A model generated the notes under the pieces. That model was given only the letters and a program-made list of their open reading frames with translations. It did no database searches and was not told where the DNA came from. DNA of 64,000 nucleotides from the NCBI RefSeq assembly GCF_002205895.1, contig NZ_NJDE01000010.1, forward strand, positions 248,001 to 312,000. Reading direction: 5' to 3'. The translations under genes were made by a program, and so were the position numbers. This document shows, one piece after another, positions 17,550-26,256 of this stretch. The stretch comes from Saccharibacillus sp. O23 (lineage in GTDB: Bacteria; Bacillota; Bacilli; Paenibacillales; Paenibacillaceae). Position 1 is the stretch's first letter; every line of letters begins with the position of its first letter.

Positions 17550-18967
17550 TCGTACGTACGCTCGGCCAAGTAGCCGAACTGTGCGGAGGCCGTTTGGTTG
17601 ACCCGGCTTTCGCGGAAAAGAAGATCGAAGGAGTCGTGATCGATTCCCGCAAACTCGGCGGAAACAGCTTGTTCGTTCCGCTCGGCGGCGCGAACGTGGA
17701 CGGCCACGAATTCGTGGCCGGCGCTCTGCAAGCCGGAGCGGCCGCTTCCTTCTGGCAGCGCGGCCGCGAAGGCGCTCCGCAAGGCGCGCTGATCGAAGTC
17801 GACGACGTGCTGGAAGCTCTTCAGAAACTGGCGTCCGCTTATCTGCGCGCAAGCGGAGCGAAAGTCGTCGGCATTACCGGCAGCAACGGCAAAACGACGA
17901 CCAAAGACATGGTCTTCGCGCTGCTCTCCGCTTCGCTGCGCGTGCATAAGACGCAGGGGAACTTCAACAACCATCTGGGTCTGCCGCTGACTTTGCTGTC
18001 GATGCCGGAGGATACCGAAGTAGCCGTGCTGGAAATGGGCATGAGCGATCTCGGCGAGATCGCGCGGCTGGCGGAGATCGCGCCGCCGGACGTCTCGATC
18101 GTGACCAACATCGGCGAATCCCATCTGATGAATCTGGGCAGCCGGGAGAATATCGCGCGCGCCAAGCTCGAGATCGCTTCGGGAACGAAACCGGGCGGCC
18201 TGCTCGTGCATAACGGAGACGAACCGTTGATTCCGCCGGTGTTGAACGAACTTCGGGCGGCGGACCGTCTGCCGCAAGGACTGCGGACGTTCACGTTCGG
18301 TCTGGGCAGCGAGAACGACGATTATCCGACGAGTCTGGAGCAGCAGGGAGCCGGCATGCGCTTTACGGCGCGCGGCGAAGGCGAAGAGGTGTTCGAACTG
18401 CCGGTTCTCGGCAGCCATAACGTGACCAACGCGCTGGCGGCGATCGCGGCGGCCCGCGAGTTCGGCGTCTCCGTCTCGAAGATGAAGGAAGGCCTGGCGG
18501 GCATGCAGTTGACCGGCATGCGGATCGAACGGATTACCGGCGCGTCGGGACTCACGATCTTGAACGACGCTTATAACTCCAGCCCGACCTCCGCGCGCGC
18601 GGCGATCGACGTATTGGCCGGCTTGCAGGGTTACGCGTCGAAGACGCTGGTGCTGGGCGATATGCTGGAACTCGGGGAAAACGAGCTTCGATATCATCGG
18701 GAAGTGGGCCGTTATGCCGGGCAAGCCGACATCGACGCCGTCTACGCGTACGGACCGTTGTCGGCAGAGTCGGCAAAAGGCGCAAGCGAAGGACTGGGAA
18801 CGGATCGGGTTCGCGCGTTTACCGACAAAGAGCAGATGATCTCGCATCTGCGGGCGCATCTGAGCTCCGAAGACGCCGTGCTGGTCAAAGCTTCGCGCGG
18901 CATGAAGCTGGAAGAGGTGGTCTACGCTCTGCGCGACCAACCGTTGATCGATAGAGACGAGGCTTGA
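17546..18967 (+). CDS. murF: UDP-MurNAc-tripeptide:D-Ala-D-Ala ligase
   Basis: 473 residues from GTG 17546, which overlaps the murE stop. Attaches the D-Ala-D-Ala dipeptide to complete the UDP-MurNAc-pentapeptide. N-terminal VIDSRKLGGNSLFVPL, ATP loop GITGSNGKTTTKDM, VLEMGMSDLGEI and the late LNDAYNSSPTSARAAID are the Mur ligase/MurF signatures. Confidence 0.95.
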   Translation: MIVRTLGQVAELCGGRLVDPAFAEKKIEGVVIDSRKLGGNSLFVPLGGANVDGHEFVAGALQAGAAASFWQRGREGAPQGALIEVDDVLEALQKLASAYLRASGAKVVGITGSNGKTTTKDMVFALLSASLRVHKTQGNFNNHLGLPLTLLSMPEDTEVAVLEMGMSDLGEIARLAEIAPPDVSIVTNIGESHLMNLGSRENIARAKLEIASGTKPGGLLVHNGDEPLIPPVLNELRAADRLPQGLRTFTFGLGSENDDYPTSLEQQGAGMRFTARGEGEEVFELPVLGSHNVTNALAAIAAAREFGVSVSKMKEGLAGMQLTGMRIERITGASGLTILNDAYNSSPTSARAAIDVLAGLQGYASKTLVLGDMLELGENELRYHREVGRYAGQADIDAVYAYGPLSAESAKGASEGLGTDRVRAFTDKEQMISHLRAHLSSEDAVLVKASRGMKLEEVVYALRDQPLIDRDEA

Positions 18968-18974
18968 TCGGCAT

Positions 18975-19940
18975 ATGGATCTGCAGCTTTTGTTTCTGAC
19001 CGCCGTCGTGTCTTTCGTACTGGCCGTGCTGGTCGGGCCTCTCTGCATCCCTCTGCTGCAGCGGCTGAAGCTGGGGCAGCAGGTACGCGGGGAAGGCCCG
19101 GAAGCGCATCTCAAGAAGGCGGGAACCCCCACGATGGGCGGTATCGTCATCTTGCTGGCCTTCACTCTGGCTTTCGTCAAATTTTCGGTGATCAATGCCG
19201 AATTTTACGCGCTGCTGACGGCAACGCTCGGTTTCGGACTCGTCGGTTTGTCGGACGACCTGATCAAGATCGTGAAGAAACGTTCGCTGGGATTGACCTC
19301 GCTTCAGAAGCTGGCGGGACAACTTTTGTTTTCCGCGATCTGCTGCTGGCTGCTGATCGATTCCGGCCACAGCACCGCTTTGTCCGTTCCGGGCACGCAT
19401 TTTTCGTTCGATTGGGGCGGGTGGTTTTATTATCCGTTCATCGTGTTGATGCTGCTCGCCGTATCCAATGCCGTGAACTTTACCGACGGGCTCGACGGCT
19501 TGTTGGCTTCGGTCAGCGCTCCGGCTTTCGGAGCTTATGCGCTGATCGCGATGCAGGCGACGCAATTTCCTTCGGCGCTCGGCGCCGCGGCGATGGCGGG
19601 AGCGGTGTTGGGTTTTCTGGTGTATAACGCGCATCCCGCCAAAGTGTTCATGGGCGATACGGGTTCGCTGGGAATCGGCGGAGCGATCGGCATGATCGCG
19701 ATTCTGACCAAACAAGAACTGCTGTTTCTGATCATCGGCGGCGTGTTCGTCATCGAGATGCTGTCCGTCGTGCTTCAGGTCGCTTCGTTCAAAACGCGCG
19801 GCAAACGGATTTTCAAAATGAGTCCGATTCATCATCATTACGAATTGTCCGGCTGGTCGGAATGGAGAATCGTCGCCGTCTTCTTCGGCGTTTCGCTCGT
19901 TCTGGCCGCGCTCGGCTTATATCTAGGCAAGGGGTTGTAG
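18975..19940 (+). CDS. mraY: Phospho-N-acetylmuramoyl-pentapeptide transferase
   Basis: 321 residues, polytopic (about ten membrane segments). Transfers phospho-MurNAc-pentapeptide to undecaprenyl phosphate to make lipid I. Diagnostic loops: KKAGTPTMGGIVIL, GLSDDLIKI, NFTDGLDGLLAS (Asp-rich catalytic loop), GDTGSLGIGG and SPIHHHYELSGW. Seven bases after murF and two before murD. Confidence 0.95.
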   Translation: MDLQLLFLTAVVSFVLAVLVGPLCIPLLQRLKLGQQVRGEGPEAHLKKAGTPTMGGIVILLAFTLAFVKFSVINAEFYALLTATLGFGLVGLSDDLIKIVKKRSLGLTSLQKLAGQLLFSAICCWLLIDSGHSTALSVPGTHFSFDWGGWFYYPFIVLMLLAVSNAVNFTDGLDGLLASVSAPAFGAYALIAMQATQFPSALGAAAMAGAVLGFLVYNAHPAKVFMGDTGSLGIGGAIGMIAILTKQELLFLIIGGVFVIEMLSVVLQVASFKTRGKRIFKMSPIHHHYELSGWSEWRIVAVFFGVSLVLAALGLYLGKGL

Positions 19941-19942
19941 AG

Positions 19943-21382
19943 ATGGAACATCCAAAAGAGTATGCGAACCGCAGCGTTGTGGTATTGGGGCTTGCGCGAA
20001 GCGGCGTATCCGCGGCGCGCACGATGCACGAATTCGGCGCGAACGTGACGGTTAACGACCGTAAACCCCGCGAAGAAAGTCCGGAAGCTTCCGTTCTCGA
20101 AGAGTTGGGCATTTCCGTGATTTGCGGAGAACATCCGGACGAACTGATTCATGAAGGGGTATCTTTGGTGATTAAGAATCCGGGGATTCCTTACTCGGTT
20201 GCTCCGGTCGCGCGCGCGCTCGAGCTGGGCATCGAAGTCGTGACCGAAGTCGAAGTGGCCTACCATTTGTCGGCCGCGCCGATGATCGGAATCACCGGGT
20301 CGAACGGCAAAACGACGACCACCACTTGGGTCGGGCGCATGTTGGAAGCGGCGGGACTCAAGCCCGTCGTCGCCGGCAATATCGGCACGCCGCTCTGCGA
20401 CGCCGCATTGTCCGCGAGCGATGACGATTGGCTCGTCGTCGAGCTCAGCAGCTTCCAATTGAAAGGAACGAAGGATTTCGCTCCTCGGATCGCCTGTCTG
20501 CTCAACGTCGCGGAGACGCATCTGGACTATCACGGTTCGATGGAAGACTACGCGTCGTCCAAAGCCAAGATCTTCGTGAACCAGACGCCGGAAGACGTCA
20601 GCATCGTGAATTGGGACGATGCGTACTGCCGCGAGCTGGTTCCTTATCTCAAAGGACGCATTCTGCCGTTCTCGATGACCGAGGAGCTGGCGTTGGAAGG
20701 CGTCTATGCATCGCCTTCTTATCCGCAGGAAGACGCCGAAGACCCGGCCGCGGCCGAGCGCATGATCGTCTACCGCGATCCCGCGGGAGAGGTGCACGAG
20801 ATTATTCGCGCCTCCGAACTCGGCATTCCCGGTTCGTATAACGCGGCGAACGCTATGGCCGCTTGCGCCGCGGCGATCGCGGCCGGAGCCGACCTTGCGG
20901 CGCTCCGCGCTCCGCTCGCGGACTTCGGCGGCGTGGAACATCGTCTGGAGTCGCTGGGCGAGACCGGCGGTCTCTTCTACTATAATAATTCCAAAGCGAC
21001 CAATTCCAAGGCTACGCTGACCGCGTTATCGGCTTTCGACCGTCCGGTCGTGCTGATCGCGGGCGGGCTCGACCGCGGTTCCGATTACGAGGAATTGTTC
21101 CCCGCGTTCCGCAGCAAAGTCAAAGCGTTGGTCACGCTCGGCCAGACGCGCGAGACGATCGCCGGCGTGGCGCGGCGCGCGGGCTTGGAACGCGTCGGCG
21201 TCGTCGAACCGCTCGGCGACTCGGAGGAAACGCTTCGGGAAGCCGTACGCGAAGCGCGCCGGCTGGCCGAAGCGGGCGATATCGTGCTGCTGTCGCCGGC
21301 CTGCGCGAGCTGGGATATGTTCGCGTCGTTCGAAGAGCGCGGCCGCGTGTTCAAAGAAGCGGTTCGCTCCATATCCGAATAA
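19943..21382 (+). CDS. murD: UDP-MurNAc-L-alanine:D-glutamate ligase
   Basis: 480 residues from ATG 19943 (AAGGGG 8 bases upstream); the frame is open further upstream but that part overlaps mraY. Adds D-Glu to UDP-MurNAc-L-Ala. VVLGLARSGVSAA at the N-terminus, ATP loop ITGSNGKTTTTTW, VELSSFQLKGT, and the C-terminal LLSPACASWDMF that is typical of MurD. In Bacillus spoVE/ftsW follows murD; here murG follows after 14 bases. Confidence 0.95.
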   Translation: MEHPKEYANRSVVVLGLARSGVSAARTMHEFGANVTVNDRKPREESPEASVLEELGISVICGEHPDELIHEGVSLVIKNPGIPYSVAPVARALELGIEVVTEVEVAYHLSAAPMIGITGSNGKTTTTTWVGRMLEAAGLKPVVAGNIGTPLCDAALSASDDDWLVVELSSFQLKGTKDFAPRIACLLNVAETHLDYHGSMEDYASSKAKIFVNQTPEDVSIVNWDDAYCRELVPYLKGRILPFSMTEELALEGVYASPSYPQEDAEDPAAAERMIVYRDPAGEVHEIIRASELGIPGSYNAANAMAACAAAIAAGADLAALRAPLADFGGVEHRLESLGETGGLFYYNNSKATNSKATLTALSAFDRPVVLIAGGLDRGSDYEELFPAFRSKVKALVTLGQTRETIAGVARRAGLERVGVVEPLGDSEETLREAVREARRLAEAGDIVLLSPACASWDMFASFEERGRVFKEAVRSISE

Positions 21383-21396
21383 GGGGAGGAAATGAC

Positions 21397-22530
21397 ATGC
21401 GCGTCGTATTGACCGGCGGAGGAACCGGTGGGCATATCTATCCCGCCCTCGCGATTGCCGAACAGTTGAAGGCGGATAAACCGGATACGGAATTCCTGTA
21501 TATCGGAGGCAAACGCGGTCTGGAGAATTCGATCGTGCCGACCGCGGGGCTTCCGTTCGAGACGCTGGATATCACCGGATTTCGCCGCAGCCTGTCGGCC
21601 GACAATCTGAAGACCGTGCTCCGGTTCCTGCGAGGCGTCCAAGCTTCTTCGGAACTGCTCGAAAAATTCAAACCCGATGTCGTGGTGGGAACGGGAGGTT
21701 ACGTTTGCGGGCCCGTAGTCTACGCCGCTCACAAACTGCGGATTCCGACGCTTATTCACGAACAGAACGCGATCCCCGGGTTGACCAACCGCTTTCTCAG
21801 CCGGTACGTCAATACGGTGGCGGTCAGTTTCGACGGGACGCAGGATCAGTTCCCGAAAGCCAGACGCGTGATGTACAGCGGCAATCCGCGTGCCACGACC
21901 GTGCACCGGGCGGATTCGGCAGAAGGATTCCGTCTGCTGGGACTCCCGGCAGGGACGCCGATCGTGCTGGTCGTAGGGGGCAGCATCGGAGCGAAAGCGG
22001 TCAACGAAGCGATGCTCGAAATGGTGCCGGAGATCGGCCGCATGCCTCGCGTCCATTATGTCTACGTCACGGGCAAACGCTACTACGAAGACGCCAAGCG
22101 GAGTCTGGACGAAGCTCCGGGAGGAACGCCCGCCAATCTTCACGTTCTTCCTTACGTGGATCGGATGCCGGAGGTATTGGCTGCTTCGATGCTGGTCGTC
22201 AGCCGTGCCGGAGCTTCGTTCTTGGCGGAGGTTACTTCTCTGGGCATTCCCGCGGTGCTGATCCCTTCGCCGAACGTGACGAACAATCACCAGGAAGTCA
22301 ATGCTCGCGCGTTGGAAGAAGAAGGAGCCGCCATCGTGATCTTGGAACGGGAACTGAACGGAAGCCGCTTGTTTTCGGCCGTAGAAGCCGTGGTCAGCGA
22401 CGACTATTTGCGCGAAAATATGTCGGCATGCTCGTCCGCGCTCGGGAAGCCGGATTCCGCCAAAACGATCGTGACCGAACTGCGCAAACTGGCCGTGCGG
22501 GCGCAAGCCATTCGGCGGGGAGTTTTGTGA
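21397..22530 (+). CDS. murG: Lipid II synthase (GlcNAc transferase MurG)
   Basis: 377 residues, GGGGAGGA before the ATG. Membrane-associated GT-B enzyme that adds GlcNAc to lipid I. The N-terminus has the GGTGGHIYPALAIAEQL loop, and the C-terminal lobe has VVGGSIGAKAVNEAML, SRAGASFLAEV and the NNHQEVNARALEE stretch. Last of the precursor genes; murB, which follows murG in Bacillus, is not present. Confidence 0.95.
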   Translation: MRVVLTGGGTGGHIYPALAIAEQLKADKPDTEFLYIGGKRGLENSIVPTAGLPFETLDITGFRRSLSADNLKTVLRFLRGVQASSELLEKFKPDVVVGTGGYVCGPVVYAAHKLRIPTLIHEQNAIPGLTNRFLSRYVNTVAVSFDGTQDQFPKARRVMYSGNPRATTVHRADSAEGFRLLGLPAGTPIVLVVGGSIGAKAVNEAMLEMVPEIGRMPRVHYVYVTGKRYYEDAKRSLDEAPGGTPANLHVLPYVDRMPEVLAASMLVVSRAGASFLAEVTSLGIPAVLIPSPNVTNNHQEVNARALEEEGAAIVILERELNGSRLFSAVEAVVSDDYLRENMSACSSALGKPDSAKTIVTELRKLAVRAQAIRRGVL

Positions 22531-22543
22531 GTCGAGACCGTCT

Positions 22544-22571
22544 TTGCCATCGCGCGCGGCACGTGTATAAT
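22544..22571 (+). promoter_or_regulatory. Internal sigma-A promoter before divIB
   Basis: TTGCCA (22544-22549), 16-base spacer, TATAAT (22566-22571), in the 130-bp gap after murG. It would let divIB be expressed independently of the wall-precursor genes. Confidence 0.7.
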
Positions 22572-22660
22572 GAACGTAACACAAAAAGCGTAATGGACCG
22601 CGAGTTTTTTGCCGCTTCGTTTCAAGAAGGCAAGATCTTGCGGCCGGATGGAGAATGGCC

Positions 22661-23425
22661 ATGCTGAAAGTAGTCAAACCGATCGAACATCAAGAGCAAA
22701 AAACGGGAAAGCCGCGCCGCAGGGGACGATGGAAGCTGGGGTTGATCCTGACCGTATTGGCTGTCGCCGCGGCAAGCGTGTTGTTTTTCCGCTCTTCGCT
22801 CAGCCGCATCCAAGAAATTGACGTGGAAGGCAATGTGTACGTGGATCGTTCCGCGGTGATCGAGGCGGCGGGACTTCGGATCGGCGGCCAATTCTTCGCG
22901 TCGAGCGCATCGAGCGTCGAGAACCGAATCGTGACGAGCTTGAACGCGATCGAACACGCGACGGTAGAGAAGCAGTTTCCCGGGAAGATTCTGCTGCGCA
23001 TCGACGAATATGATCCGGTTGCTTACGAACTGCTCGAAGACGGAAGCATCCAAGCTCTGCTCGGCAGCGGCGCCGCGATCCGGCTCAAGGATCAAGGACT
23101 GCCCGCCGAGAAGCCGATGCTGACCGAATGGGAGGGGAAAGACGAAGAGAAAGCGAAGCTGTGCCGGGTGCTCGCATCGGTTCCGGACGGACAGTTGTCC
23201 GATTTGTCGGAGATCATGCCGATGGCCAGCGACTCGTTCCCCGACAGGATCCGGATTTATACGAGATCGAGATTCGAAGTGATCACGACCGTCTCGCTGC
23301 TTAAGGAGAAACTGGAGATTCTGGGCGGAATTACGGAAACTCAGAGTCCGGGACTCGTCCACATGGTCGGCTCCGACAGTTTGATCCCGTTCGTGCAGCC
23401 GGATTCCGATTCGGAAAGCGAATAA
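22661..23425 (+). CDS. divIB: Cell division protein DivIB/FtsQ
   Basis: 254 residues from ATG 22661; ATG 22655 is only one base from the GGATGGAG ribosome site. Basic cytoplasmic N-terminus (GKPRRRGRWK), one membrane helix near residues 25-44, then a POTRA domain (IQEIDVEGNVYVDRSAVIEA) and a beta domain (EKQFPGKILLRIDEYDPVAY). Acts outside the membrane with FtsL and DivIC. The acidic C-terminal tail (DSDSESE) is short. Confidence 0.88.
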   Translation: MLKVVKPIEHQEQKTGKPRRRGRWKLGLILTVLAVAAASVLFFRSSLSRIQEIDVEGNVYVDRSAVIEAAGLRIGGQFFASSASSVENRIVTSLNAIEHATVEKQFPGKILLRIDEYDPVAYELLEDGSIQALLGSGAAIRLKDQGLPAEKPMLTEWEGKDEEKAKLCRVLASVPDGQLSDLSEIMPMASDSFPDRIRIYTRSRFEVITTVSLLKEKLEILGGITETQSPGLVHMVGSDSLIPFVQPDSDSESE

Positions 23426-23461
23426 GCGCCCGAAGGCCTGCTACTCGCGGACTTCAAAAGA

Positions 23462-23470
23462 TGCTATAAT
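23462..23470 (+). promoter_or_regulatory. Extended -10 promoter of ftsA-ftsZ
   Basis: TG-C-TATAAT (TG 23462-23463, hexamer 23465-23470). No convincing -35. It starts a leader of roughly 155 bases that carries the inverted repeat at 23536-23589. Confidence 0.6.
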
Positions 23471-23535
23471 GTTTGCTGTATTCTCGAAAAAAGATACACA
23501 GTAAATATAAAAAAGTTCGAAACGAAAGAGGGAAA

Positions 23536-23589
23536 GTTTAAGCCGTGTTGAATCTATTTAATGGATAACAATAAGATGCGGCTTTAAAC
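23536..23589 (+). repeat. Inverted repeat in the ftsA leader
   Basis: GTTTAAGCCG (23536-23545) and CGGCTTTAAAC (23579-23589) are complementary apart from one extra T, with a 33-base A/T-rich loop. No T run follows, so it is not a standard terminator. It lies between the ftsA promoter and the ftsA ribosome site. Confidence 0.6.
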
Positions 23590-23630
23590 GAACCGGATGA
23601 TCAATTTTGCAAACGGGAGGTGCCAAAGGC

Positions 23631-24881
23631 TTGAGCAACAATGACATCATTGTTAGTTTGGACATCGGTACATCCAAAGTTCGTGCTATTATCGGGGAAG
23701 TGACCAACGGAACCCTTAATATTATTGGAGTTGGATCGGCCGATTCCGAAGGAATCCGAAAAGGCGCCATCGTTGACGTCGATCAAACCGTCCAATCGAT
23801 CCGCAGCGCCGTGGAACACGCCGAGCGGATGGTCGGCATTGAAATAACGGAAGTTTATGTCGGCATATCCGGCAGTCATATCGGACTGCAATCGAGCCGG
23901 GGCGTCGTGACCGTATCGAACGAGGATCGCGAAATCGGGGAGGAAGACATCGAACGGGTATCCAAAGCCGCCGAGGTCGTGGCCCTTCCGCCGGAACGTG
24001 AAATCATCGATGTCGTGGCCAAGCAGTTCGTGGTTGACGGCTTGGAGGGAATTCAGGATCCGCGGGGCATGATCGGATCCCGCCTGGAGGTGGAAGCGAC
24101 GATCGTCACCGGTGCCAAGACGGCTATACATAACCTCTTGCGCTGCGTGGAGAAGGCCGACCTCAAGGTCAAAGAACTGGTGCTGATTTCCCTCGGGGCC
24201 GGCCAGCTGGCACTTACCAAGGACGAGAGAACGATGCGTACGGCCTTGATCGATATCGGCGCCGGCCAGGCTACGATCTCGATCTTCGACAGCGGCAATC
24301 TTGCCGCCGTCTCGACGCTTCCGATCGGAGGCGAGTACGTGACCAACGATATCGCTTACGGCCTGCGTACGGTAACCGATCAAGCCGAGAAGGTGAAGCT
24401 GAAGTACGGCTGCGCCATGATGGCGGATGCCGCGGAAGACGTGGTGTTCAAGGTCAACCGCATTGGCAGTTCGATCGAGAAGGAATATACTCAAGAAGAC
24501 CTGGCTGCGATCATCGAGCCTCGGGTCCAAGAGATCTTCCAACTGATCCATCAGGAGATCTATCGTATGGGTTATCGGGACGTCGCCGGGTACGTACTGA
24601 GCGGCGGAACCGTCGCCATGCCCGGCGTGCTGCAGGTCGCCCAGAGCGAATTGGCGGCAGCCGTGCGTCTGGCCGTACCAGATTACATCGGAGTTCGGGA
24701 CCCGGCTTTCACAAGCGGAATCGGCATTTTGTACAGCGTTATTCGGAAGAATCGTGGCAGAGGCAGCGTAGCGCCGGGCAAGAAACCCGTCAATCGTCCT
24801 AAGTCCAGCCCCGCGCCGGAGACGACCCAGAAAACCGGTTTCCTAGAAAAGCTCAAAAATATGTTTAGCGAATTTATATGA
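23631..24881 (+). CDS. ftsA: Cell division protein FtsA
   Basis: 416 residues from TTG 23631, chosen because GGGAGGTG (23615-23622) is 8 bases upstream; an in-frame TTG at 23607 lies before that site. Actin-fold ATPase that tethers FtsZ to the membrane. SLDIGTSKVRAIIGEV is the phosphate-1 loop; TALIDIGAGQATISIF is phosphate-2; YVLSGGTVAMPGV is the adenosine motif. The C-terminal GFLEKLKNMFSEFI is the amphipathic membrane-targeting helix, reached by a Pro/Lys-rich linker. Confidence 0.95.
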   Translation: MSNNDIIVSLDIGTSKVRAIIGEVTNGTLNIIGVGSADSEGIRKGAIVDVDQTVQSIRSAVEHAERMVGIEITEVYVGISGSHIGLQSSRGVVTVSNEDREIGEEDIERVSKAAEVVALPPEREIIDVVAKQFVVDGLEGIQDPRGMIGSRLEVEATIVTGAKTAIHNLLRCVEKADLKVKELVLISLGAGQLALTKDERTMRTALIDIGAGQATISIFDSGNLAAVSTLPIGGEYVTNDIAYGLRTVTDQAEKVKLKYGCAMMADAAEDVVFKVNRIGSSIEKEYTQEDLAAIIEPRVQEIFQLIHQEIYRMGYRDVAGYVLSGGTVAMPGVLQVAQSELAAAVRLAVPDYIGVRDPAFTSGIGILYSVIRKNRGRGSVAPGKKPVNRPKSSPAPETTQKTGFLEKLKNMFSEFI

Positions 24882-24932
24882 GAAACACAAAAACGAGCCC
24901 ATCCAAGGAAAACGAGGGGGAGATGGAGGACT

Positions 24933-26060
24933 ATGTTGGAATTCGATTTCGAAATGGAGAGCCTGGCGCGCATTAAAGTCATCGGCGTGGGAGGCGGCGG
25001 AAGCAACGCCGTCAACCGCATGATCGAAAATGGCGTCAAAGGCGTTGAATTTATCACGGTCAATACGGATGCGCAAGCGCTGCATTTGGCCAAGTCGGAA
25101 CATAAGCTGCAAATCGGGGATAAGCTGACCCGTGGACTTGGCGCGGGGGCCAATCCTGAAGTCGGCAAAAAAGCGGCGGAAGAATCCCGCGAACTGATCA
25201 GCAACACGCTCAAAGGCGCGGATATGGTATTCGTAACCGCGGGCATGGGCGGAGGTACCGGAACGGGTGCGGCTCCGGTGATTGCGGAAATTGCGCGCGA
25301 ATGCGGGGCGTTGACGGTTGGGGTCGTCACGCGTCCGTTCACGTTCGAAGGCCGCAAGCGCGCCGGACAAGCCGTTCTCGGCATCGAGGCGCTCAAAGAA
25401 AAAGTCGATACCTTGATCGTGATTCCGAACGACCGGTTGCTCGAGATCGTCGATAAGAAGACGCCGATGCTCGAAGCGTTCCGCGAAGCGGATAACGTTC
25501 TGCGCCAAGCGGTACAAGGCATTTCCGACCTGATCAAAGTACCGGGTCTGATCAACCTCGACTTCGCGGACGTGAAAACGATCATGACCGAACGCGGTTC
25601 GGCGCTCATGGGCATCGGCGAAGCGTCCGGCGAGAACCGAGCCGCGGAAGCGGCGCGCAAAGCGATCATGAGCCCGCTGCTGGAGACGTCCATCGAAGGC
25701 GCAAGAGGCGTCATCATGAACATCACCGGCGGGTCGAACCTGTCGCTGTACGAAGTCAACGAAGCGGCCGAGATCGTCATCGAAGCTTCCGATCCGGAAG
25801 TCAACATGATCTTCGGCGCGATCATCGAAGAAGACATGAAGGACGAGATCAAAGTCACGGTAATCGCGACCGGTTTCGAACACAAGCCTTCGGACTTGAA
25901 ACCGCCGGTACGTCGTCCGTCGAGTCAACAACCGGAAGCTCAAAGCGATCGGCAAAAGCCGCAGCAGACGCAGCGTCCGGCTTACGACCCGCAGCCGGGT
26001 GCCGACCAGCTCGACATTCCGACGTTCCTGCGTAACCGTTCGCGTCAGAACAACGACTAA
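24933..26060 (+). CDS. ftsZ: Cell division GTPase FtsZ
   Basis: 375 residues, GGAGG before the ATG. Tubulin-like GTPase that forms the Z ring. Nucleotide loop GGGTGTG at 106-112; NTDAQAL and the T7-loop region [11 protein letters not shown] are present. A Gln/Pro-rich linker (about 315-355) leads to the conserved C-terminal peptide [12 protein letters not shown] that binds FtsA and SepF. In Bacillus and Paenibacillus relatives the sporulation genes spoIIGA-sigE-sigG follow; here only a repeat pair and a terminator do. Confidence 0.97.
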   Translation: MLEFDFEMESLARIKVIGVGGGGSNAVNRMIENGVKGVEFITVNTDAQALHLAKSEHKLQIGDKLTRGLGAGANPEVGKKAAEESRELISNTLKGADMVFVTAGMGGGTGTGAAPVIAEIARECGALTVGVVTRPFTFEGRKRAGQAVLGIEALKEKVDTLIVIPNDRLLEIVDKKTPMLEAFREADNVLRQAVQGISDLIKVPGLINLDFADVKTIMTERGSALMGIGEASGENRAAEAARKAIMSPLLETSIEGARGVIMNITGGSNLSLYEVNEAAEIVIEASDPEVNMIFGAIIEEDMKDEIKVTVIATGFEHKPSDLKPPVRRPSSQQPEAQSDRQKPQQTQRPAYDPQPGADQLDIPTFLRNRSRQNND

Positions 26061-26172
26061 TGAGTCGACCGCATTCGATCAGAGGTACCTACCATGATTT
26101 GCGGTCGGCGTACGAGTGAGTCGACCGCATTCGATCAGAGGTGCCTACCTTTGTTTGCGGTCGGCGTGCTAG
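26061..26172 (+). repeat. Tandem pair of 56-bp hairpin repeats between ftsZ and pgeF
   Basis: Two head-to-tail 56-bp units (26061-26116 and 26117-26172) with six differences, beginning directly after the ftsZ stop codon. Each begins TGAGTCGACCGCATTCGATC and holds an 8-bp inverted repeat CGACCGCA / TGCGGTCG around a 26-base loop that itself contains a small AGGT/ACCT dyad. There is no ORF, and no T run follows either hairpin. They occupy the place where spoIIGA-sigE-sigG sits in spore-forming relatives. Origin and role unknown. Confidence 0.85.
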
Positions 26173-26187
26173 AGCCTTGCTTACGAG

Positions 26188-26226
26188 AGATCCGCTTTCG
26201 CTTTACGGAAGCGGATCTTTTTTTCA
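26188..26226 (+). terminator. Terminator after ftsZ
   Basis: AGATCCGCTT / AAGCGGATCT stem followed by a T run (to about 26224). Ends the dcw transcript after the repeat pair. Confidence 0.8.
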
Positions 26227-26256
26227 ACATCGTCAGATCAAGGAGGAATAAGAAAG

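Noticed and set aside
14184-17852. A 1222-codon open frame on the - strand across pbpB, murE and murF (also about 1003 codons opposite ileS and 926 opposite carB)
   Set aside because: Each mirrors a conserved + strand gene, has no ribosome site or recognisable domain and is rich in Arg/Phe/Val/Asp. These are by-products of the biased codon use of the real genes.
26061-26172. CRISPR array
   Set aside because: Two adjacent copies with no unique spacers, and the units contain long hairpins; no cas genes nearby.
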